Assembly: GCF_002954405.1 (NCBI RefSeq)
Contig: NZ_MQWC01000004.1
Span: 2,803,526 to 2,854,644, forward strand
DNA length: 51,119 nt
Direction: 5' to 3'
Origin: Salinibacter sp. 10B
GTDB taxonomy: Bacteria; Bacteroidota; Rhodothermia; Rhodothermales; Salinibacteraceae
The translations under genes were made by a program, and so were the position numbers. Positions 46,428 to 51,119 of the stretch are shown piece after piece; the stretch's first letter is position 1, and each line of letters opens with the position of its first letter. Under the pieces are notes generated by a model. It worked only from the letters and a program-made list of their open reading frames with translations, had not been told where the DNA came from and did not search any database.

Positions 46428-47255
46428 TTATGCACCCCGAGACATCTCCTCCAGCCGGGTGATTCGCTCCTCTGTGGGCGGGTGGGTAGAGAAGAGCTTC
46501 CGCATGCCACTAAGGCCGCCCGAGAACGGGTTTACGATGAACATGTGCGAGGTCGCCTCATTGGCCCCGCGCATGGGCCGCTGCTGGGCCACCTGCTCCA
46601 TCCGGCGCAGGGCGTTGGCGAGGCCGAGCGGATTGCCCGCAATCTCGGCCCCGTCGCGGTCGGCGGCGTACTCCCGGCTGCGCGAGATGGCCATTTGAAT
46701 GAGCATGGCGGCCAGCGGAGCGAGGATCATCATCAGCAGGGAGGTGACGAAGCCCTGCTCGCGGTCGAAGAAGATACCAAACCGGGCCAGCAACGTGATG
46801 GCCGCCGCGAGGGTGGCCGCCACGGTGGACGTCAGCATGTCGCGGTTCTTAATGTGGGCCAGCTCATGTGCGATGACGCCTGCCAGTTCGTCCCGGTCGA
46901 GCGTGTTCATGATGCCTTCCGTTACGGCCACCACGGCGTTGGCTGGGTTGCGGCCCGTGGCGAACGCGTTCGGCTGGTCGGACGGGATGATGCAGACCTT
47001 CGGCATCGGGAGGTCGGCCCGCTGGCGCAGGCGGTCCACCATGTCGTGCAGCTCCGGGGCCTCAGCGCGGCTCACCTCCTCGGCGCCGTACATGCGCAAG
47101 ACGATGGAGCTGCTGAACCAGTAGCTGACGCCGTTCATGCCGACGGCAATAAGAAAGGCGAGGATCATGCCGCCGGTGCCGCCCAGCGCCTGCCCGATGA
47201 GGGCAAACAGGACGAACATGACGGCCATGAGCGCGGTGGTGCGAAGGGTGTTCAT
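46428..47255 (-). CDS. htpX: Membrane zinc metalloprotease HtpX
   Basis: HtpX degrades damaged inner-membrane proteins. From ATG 47255 (275 residues) two N-terminal helices (about 7-24, 28-50) are followed by the M48 motif H130-E-L-A-H134 (GVIAHELAHIKNRDM), two further helices (about 142-160, 172-190) and the third zinc ligand region SREYAADRDGAEIAG. The C-terminal FSTHPPTEERITRLEEM is the family's usual end. It is shorter than E. coli HtpX by about 18 residues, within the normal range. It diverges from the phosphotriesterase-like gene. Confidence 0.96.
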   Translation of the reverse strand: MNTLRTTALMAVMFVLFALIGQALGGTGGMILAFLIAVGMNGVSYWFSSSIVLRMYGAEEVSRAEAPELHDMVDRLRQRADLPMPKVCIIPSDQPNAFATGRNPANAVVAVTEGIMNTLDRDELAGVIAHELAHIKNRDMLTSTVAATLAAAITLLARFGIFFDREQGFVTSLLMMILAPLAAMLIQMAISRSREYAADRDGAEIAGNPLGLANALRRMEQVAQQRPMRGANEATSHMFIVNPFSGGLSGMRKLFSTHPPTEERITRLEEMSRGA

Positions 47256-47312
47256 GAAGGAACAGGTTGAGTTTAGCCATCCAAATACTGCGTGCCGATA
47301 TACGACAAACCC

Positions 47313-47355
47313 CGTACCACAGTTCACGTCCCTGCCGATTTGACACTGTGGTGCG
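47313..47355. promoter_or_regulatory. 10-bp inverted repeat between divergent htpX and phosphotriesterase-family genes
   Basis: CGTACCACAG (47313-47322) pairs with CTGTGGTGCG (47346-47355) with one G-T pair. Lying between two start codons, it may be an operator; no regulator family is recognised. Confidence 0.35.
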
Positions 47356-47448
47356 TATCCGCGGCGCACAGAGCGTGAACATCCGCTGGGAGGGGTAGTA
47401 CAGGCTCACAGAGTGTTCACAATTGTGGTCATTGTTTTGCAGTTCTCC

Positions 47449-48498
47449 ATGACGCGGCGCGATCTTCTCAAGATTCTCGGTGGTGGGTTGGGGGCGAGTG
47501 CGGGGCTAGGGACGTCTCTCGCGCCCATGGCCCGCGACCGGCAGGACAGCACCGTTCGCCCCGCTGCAGAGGGGCAGATTATGACCGTGACTGGTCCTGT
47601 CCCCCCGGAGGAGTTAGGCACGGCCCTTCCGCACGAGCACGTACTCTCGCGATTTGGAAGGCCGCCGGCGCGCCGACCGGACTACGATCTCCGAGACGTG
47701 TTTGAGACCGTCGTTCCCATTCTCAACGACGTGCAATCGGCCGGGTGCGATGCCATTATGGACTGTACGGCGGCCTACTTTGGTCGGGATCCGCTCATCA
47801 TGCACCGCCTCGCTGAGCTTACGGGCTTGCACCTTCTCACGAATACCGGCTACTACGGCGCCGTGGACGACCGCTACGTGCCCGACCACGCGTACGACGA
47901 AACGGCTGCGCAGTTGGCCGAGCGTTGGCTTGCGGAGTGGACCGAGGGAGTGGACGGGACCGGCGTCCGGCCCGGCTTTATCAAAACGGCTGTCGACAGT
48001 GGCCCTCTCTCCGACATCGATCGGAAACTGGTGCGAGCGGCCGCAAAGACGCACAAGAACAGTGGCCTCCCCATTGCCGTGCACACGTCCGACAACGTGC
48101 CCGCCGCCCGCGAGCAGCTGTCGGTGTTGAAGGAGGAGGGCGTCGATCCGTCGGCGTGGATTTGGGTGCACGCCCAGAACGTGGCCGATCTCGACGCGCT
48201 TGCGGAGGCGGCCGAGCAGGGGGCCTGGATCGAGTTCGATGGCCTCGCGCCCGGGGACGAGATCGAGCATCACCTGGCGCTCGTGCAGGCCATGCAGGAG
48301 CGCGACCTGCTGGACCAAGTGTTGCTCTCCCACGACGGCAGTTCGTACCCGCCCGGCAACGCGGAGCCGCGCCCCTTCGACACGCTTTTTCGCACCTTTC
48401 TTCCTCGGCTCCGGGCTGCCGGCATCGACGAGGAGACGATTCGGAGGCTCACGGTCGAAAATCCGCGCGAGGCCTTTACGGTCCGGGTCCGGACGTAA
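47449..48498 (+). CDS. Tat-exported phosphotriesterase-family hydrolase
   Basis: From ATG 47449 (349 residues) a twin-arginine signal is visible (TRRDLLKILGGGLGASAGL). The enzyme keeps all six binuclear-metal ligands of the phosphotriesterase family: H62 and H64 (LPHEHVL), the carboxylated lysine K179 (GFIKTAVD), H212 (IAVHTSD), H241 (IWVHAQN) and D296 (LSHDGSS). Family members hydrolyse lactones (including quorum signals), phosphotriesters or related esters. Tat export of a metal-loaded enzyme makes sense. The substrate is not determinable from motifs alone. It converges with the CPBP protease gene with 14 bases between stops. Confidence 0.93.
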   Translation: MTRRDLLKILGGGLGASAGLGTSLAPMARDRQDSTVRPAAEGQIMTVTGPVPPEELGTALPHEHVLSRFGRPPARRPDYDLRDVFETVVPILNDVQSAGCDAIMDCTAAYFGRDPLIMHRLAELTGLHLLTNTGYYGAVDDRYVPDHAYDETAAQLAERWLAEWTEGVDGTGVRPGFIKTAVDSGPLSDIDRKLVRAAAKTHKNSGLPIAVHTSDNVPAAREQLSVLKEEGVDPSAWIWVHAQNVADLDALAEAAEQGAWIEFDGLAPGDEIEHHLALVQAMQERDLLDQVLLSHDGSSYPPGNAEPRPFDTLFRTFLPRLRAAGIDEETIRRLTVENPREAFTVRVRT

Positions 48499-48512
48499 GG
48501 ACGACATGCACA

Positions 48513-49244
48513 CTACCCAAACAGGCCCGTCACCACCATCACGTCGTAGAGGGCATGGGTCCAGGCGGCGACGCCGAAGCCGCGCCACAGGAAGAGCACA
48601 TTCAGAGCCAGCCCAAAGGCAAAGCGGAACGTGACGGACGGAAGCGCAAACGGATCGCCGAGGGGACCGATGTAGTGGGCAAGGCTAAAGAGGGCGGCGC
48701 CCAGAATGGCGGCCAGCAGATAGGCCGCGTTGTGGTTGTCGAAGAAGGGCCGGAAGAGAAGCGCGAGGCCGCCGACCAGCAGCACGCGGAAGAGCAATTC
48801 TTCATAGAGCCCGGCCCCAATGGACAGGGCCAATTGCGTCCAGAGGTCGCCCTCTAGGGGAGGGATGACGGCAAAAAGCGCCGCCACGAGGTTCGACACC
48901 AGCAGGGCGACCACGATCGCGTACACGATGCTTTCCCCCACAATTCCGGCGAAGTACCGCCCTCGAACCGGAATCGTCTTGTCCCGGTCCAGGAAGTACG
49001 CTGCCACGGCAGCGACGACAGCAATGAGGATCAGAATGAGTCCCCCTCGTGCCCCCGTCATCGCCAGCAGATCTTTGAGCCATACTTCTGTCCCCACCCG
49101 TACCGGACGGCTTGCGCCGGTGTTTACGGCCACGATCATCGCCTCGTAGAGCACGAAGAGCGGAAGGGCACTCAGCACGCCGTAGGTGGCCGAACGCGTG
49201 AACCGGTGATAGGCCCGCAGACCGGTTGGGGGATTGGAACGCAT
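48513..49244 (-). CDS. CPBP-family intramembrane metalloprotease
   Basis: From ATG 49244 (243 residues) the protein has six to eight helices and the three CPBP (Abi/Rce1-like) motifs: EELLFR (AGLYEELLFRVLLVGG), the FxxxH motif in LFSLAHYIG and the third histidine in WTHALYD. The glutamates and histidines coordinate zinc within the membrane. Family members process prenylated proteins in eukaryotes and bacteriocin-related peptides or regulators in bacteria. The substrate here is unknown. The in-frame upstream extension is Ser/Leu-rich and excluded. Confidence 0.92.
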   Translation of the reverse strand: MRSNPPTGLRAYHRFTRSATYGVLSALPLFVLYEAMIVAVNTGASRPVRVGTEVWLKDLLAMTGARGGLILILIAVVAAVAAYFLDRDKTIPVRGRYFAGIVGESIVYAIVVALLVSNLVAALFAVIPPLEGDLWTQLALSIGAGLYEELLFRVLLVGGLALLFRPFFDNHNAAYLLAAILGAALFSLAHYIGPLGDPFALPSVTFRFAFGLALNVLFLWRGFGVAAWTHALYDVMVVTGLFG

Positions 49245-49288
49245 GCGAATGAGGGACGAGCAACGAAGAAGGGACGGAGGAGCAGAGG

Positions 49289-50314
49289 TTAGTCCGAGTC
49301 GTTTGCGACCCACACCACGCGAAGGGCGACGGGAGGCTTCTTTTCGGTGTCGAGGCCCAGTTCCGTGGCGACAGCGTCCGACACATCCAGTAGTACGCCC
49401 TCCTCAATCGGGCCACGGTCGATCACGCGGGCAAACGTGTGGTTCTCGGGGTCCTGAGAGGAGAGCAGCACGACGGAGTTGAATGGGAGCGACGGATGAC
49501 TCACGACGAAGTCGTTAGGAGCGTAGGTCGTGCCACTTGCCGTGAGGCGTCCCGCGTAGGCCGCCGGATAAATGGCCACGCGGCCCGTGGAATCGGGGGC
49601 CGCCCATTCGCCGGGCGGCGGGAGGTCCGTGCCGCCCCGACCCGGAATCGTCAAGCGCTGGCCTGGCTTCAGGGTGTTGGACTCAAGGTCGTTCTCGGCC
49701 TTCAGGGCGCGGACGCTCACGCCATACTCGCCCGCAATGCTGTAGAGGGTCTGCCCTTCATCCACGACGTGCGTTGGGGGAGCAAAGCGGCGAGGCAACC
49801 GGAGGGATCGACCGGACGAGAGGGGGGCGGTGGTGCTATCGTTGAGGGCGTAGAGGGAGTCGGTGGTGGTGCCCAGGCGAAGGGCCAGGTTGACGAAGGT
49901 GTCGCCCTCTTTGGCCGTGTAGCGGCCATACGGGCGTGGGGGGCGGGTGGTGTCCACGGAGGGAGAAGGAGCGTCAGGCGTAGTCGTCTCCTCGGATGCG
50001 GCGGGATCCGTCTCTGACGGGGGGGGCTCTTGCTGATCGGAGTTCTGCTGAGAGGGTTGGGACGGCGGAGCCTCCGTCGAGGAGGTCGACGGTGGACGAA
50101 CGCGGAGCGTCTCTCCCACCTGTAGGTCTGTATCGTCGAGGCCGTTCCACTGCATCAGGGTGCGCACCGACACGCCAACCTCCTGGGCAATACTATAGAG
50201 CGTGTCGCCCTCCTTTACCGTGTAGGTCGAGTCCGTGGTTTGTGCGTGCACTGGCGAGGAAAGGGGGGCCAGCGCGACCGCAAGACCCAACATGGCGGCG
50301 ACAAGACGACACAT
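49289..50314 (-). CDS. LysM repeat and RlpA-like double-psi barrel cell-wall protein
   Basis: From ATG 50314 (341 residues) a signal peptide (LVAAMLGLAVALAPLSSPVHA) precedes three LysM modules (YTVKEGDTLYSIAQEVG; RYTAKEGDTFVNLALRLG; HVVDEGQTLYSIAGEYG). A Pro/Ser/Glu-rich linker separates the first two modules. The last about 90 residues form an RlpA-like double-psi beta-barrel (AIYPAAYAGRLTASGTTYAP, then HTFARVIDRGP). LysM binds peptidoglycan glycans; RlpA proteins are often lytic transglycosylases acting on naked glycan. The usual catalytic Asp of RlpA may correspond to the D in VIDRGP. Longer in-frame starts lie over a mobile element and are rejected. Confidence 0.92.
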   Translation of the reverse strand: MCRLVAAMLGLAVALAPLSSPVHAQTTDSTYTVKEGDTLYSIAQEVGVSVRTLMQWNGLDDTDLQVGETLRVRPPSTSSTEAPPSQPSQQNSDQQEPPPSETDPAASEETTTPDAPSPSVDTTRPPRPYGRYTAKEGDTFVNLALRLGTTTDSLYALNDSTTAPLSSGRSLRLPRRFAPPTHVVDEGQTLYSIAGEYGVSVRALKAENDLESNTLKPGQRLTIPGRGGTDLPPPGEWAAPDSTGRVAIYPAAYAGRLTASGTTYAPNDFVVSHPSLPFNSVVLLSSQDPENHTFARVIDRGPIEEGVLLDVSDAVATELGLDTEKKPPVALRVVWVANDSD

Positions 50315-50453
50315 CGCAACAACGAACTCGGTCAGGTTAAGAACGGAAACGGAACCGTCAGGCAGGCCTCGAAGCTCCGTTTGCGGAGGATGCCTCCGAG
50401 CCGTAGGGGCCCGAAGGAGCGCACCAGAAAACGAGGGGACAGCCCAGTTCTTA

Positions 50454-50585
50454 GAGTCCCTATCAAAACAACGATTAGGCAGGTCCTTCTGAGCCTGTCG
50501 AAGAAGCTTCTTGGTGCGGGCAGCCACGTTTAGGGAGCTTCTTCCACGATGGTCAGGAGGACGTGCCCGGTTTTGATAGGGACTC
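50454..50585. mobile_element. MITE-like element B, IS5-superfamily-like ends
   Basis: GAGTCCCTATCAAAAC (50454-50469) is the exact reverse complement of 50570-50585. TTA directly flanks both ends (50451-50453, 50586-50588). A three-base TTA/TNA duplication and ends starting with GAG fit the IS1031 subgroup of the IS5 family, as I recall it. The 132 bases have no transposase and contain the palindrome AAGAAGCTTCTT (50501-50512). The right TTA is the reverse complement of the stop codon of the TPR gene. Confidence 0.75.
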
Positions 50586-50915
50586 TTAGTCAAACCCGAC
50601 GCCTTCTGCCTTCAACTTCGCGTCCTGTAGCTCGGACAGGTCCTTCTGCGCCTTCTGCTCTCGGGCCACCGAAATGCCCTGCTCGTACACTGCCAGTGCG
50701 TCGTCGGTACGGTCGAGCCGCTCGTACAGCTTGCCCAGGTGGTAGTACGTGCCCACGTAGTCCGGATCCGTTTCTACCAGCTCCTCGAAGAACGCGAGGG
50801 CCTTTTCCGTATTGTCGTGCTTCAAATGCTCCTGCGCAAGGGCAAAACGGGTGAACGGATCGTCCGGATCCTCCTCGTAGAACTCCTTCAGCTTTGCCAG
50901 CCGATCAGTACTCAT
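50586..50915 (-). CDS. Small tetratricopeptide-repeat protein
   Basis: From ATG 50915 (MSTDRLAKLKEF, 109 residues) the protein consists of about two and a half TPR units: DDPFTRFALAQEHLKHDNTE, then YVGTYYHLGKLYERLDRTDD, then ALAVYEQGISVAREQ. It has no signal peptide. Probably a cytosolic adaptor; the partner is unknown. Its TAA stop coincides with the target duplication of the adjacent mobile element, so the last residues GVGFD may or may not be the ancestral end. The longer 20-residue N-terminal extension lacks TPR character. Confidence 0.85.
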   Translation of the reverse strand: MSTDRLAKLKEFYEEDPDDPFTRFALAQEHLKHDNTEKALAFFEELVETDPDYVGTYYHLGKLYERLDRTDDALAVYEQGISVAREQKAQKDLSELQDAKLKAEGVGFD

Positions 50916-51119
50916 CACAGAGAGAACAGTGGTCCATAAAACGACGGACGTACCTGTACGAACATCCCTCCCCACGAGTTGTCCCTAGGAACAGCAATTG
51001 GCGGGTGCACGGGGCCCCGCAACCTTGTGCGTAGCACACGCACCCTTCTTGCGACGAGTTCGCAAAGAAAAATGATAGAGCGCGAGGGAAAGGACCTCAC
51101 CACGAGCCGCCCGCTCCCC

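Overview
This is high-GC, gene-dense chromosomal DNA. It most resembles a Salinibacter/Rhodothermia-type member of Bacteroidota/Rhodothermota. The evidence is a one-protein hybrid two-component system with a periplasmic propeller, a TonB-dependent receptor with a carboxypeptidase-regulatory-like N-terminus, DUF5916 and YARHG proteins, a 2-oxoglutarate dehydrogenase E1 fused to an E2 catalytic domain, mostly absent Shine-Dalgarno sequences, and Asp/Glu-rich proteins that suggest a halophile. The organism is an inference; no rRNA or tRNA gene is visible.

Layout: (1) 1-1302 holds the start of a PAAR spike-tip protein cut by the window edge, a small RMF-like protein and a four-helix membrane protein. 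(2) 1774-10253 is an iron/nutrient-uptake-like block: a 1384-residue sensor/regulator diverges from a TonB-dependent receptor, which is followed by a PepSY membrane protein. (3) 10635-15899 holds an unknown Ser/Pro-rich protein, an ABC transporter pair and miaB. (4) 16070-26495 is mostly minus-strand: a small protein, a lipocalin-like secreted protein (plus strand), an MBL hydrolase, mscL, a YARHG protein, a LOG-like protein, an aldose epimerase lipoprotein and an exported TPR-CHAT protease. (5) 27140-30865 is the fused 2-oxoglutarate dehydrogenase. (6) 31018-33856 holds an exported methyltransferase, a queuosine-precursor transporter, a DoxX protein and a Cys-Cys protein. (7) 34227-41325 is a plus-strand sugar and redox cluster: GH15, thioredoxin, 6-phosphogluconate dehydrogenase, glucose-6-phosphate dehydrogenase, a Tat-exported kelch protein and a FrnE-like DsbA. 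(8) 41708-50915 holds a histidine kinase, a DUF5916 outer-membrane-type protein, htpX, a phosphotriesterase-family enzyme, a CPBP protease, a LysM-RlpA protein and a small TPR protein.

Metabolically, gnd and zwf form the oxidative pentose phosphate branch, and GH15 and GalM can supply glucose to it. Most other genes are single transcription units for envelope, stress or signalling functions.

The least ordinary signals are in the gaps between genes. There are two short MITE-like elements (10254-10424 and 50454-50585) with terminal inverted repeats and target duplications, each sitting on the stop codon of its neighbour. A roughly 105-bp structured repeat occurs twice, 42 kb apart, each time 16-19 nt beyond the stop of a minus-strand gene. 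Two gaps (34046-34177 and 46075-46220) are packed with nested perfect hairpins. I found no CRISPR array, complete insertion sequence, prophage or obvious defence island.
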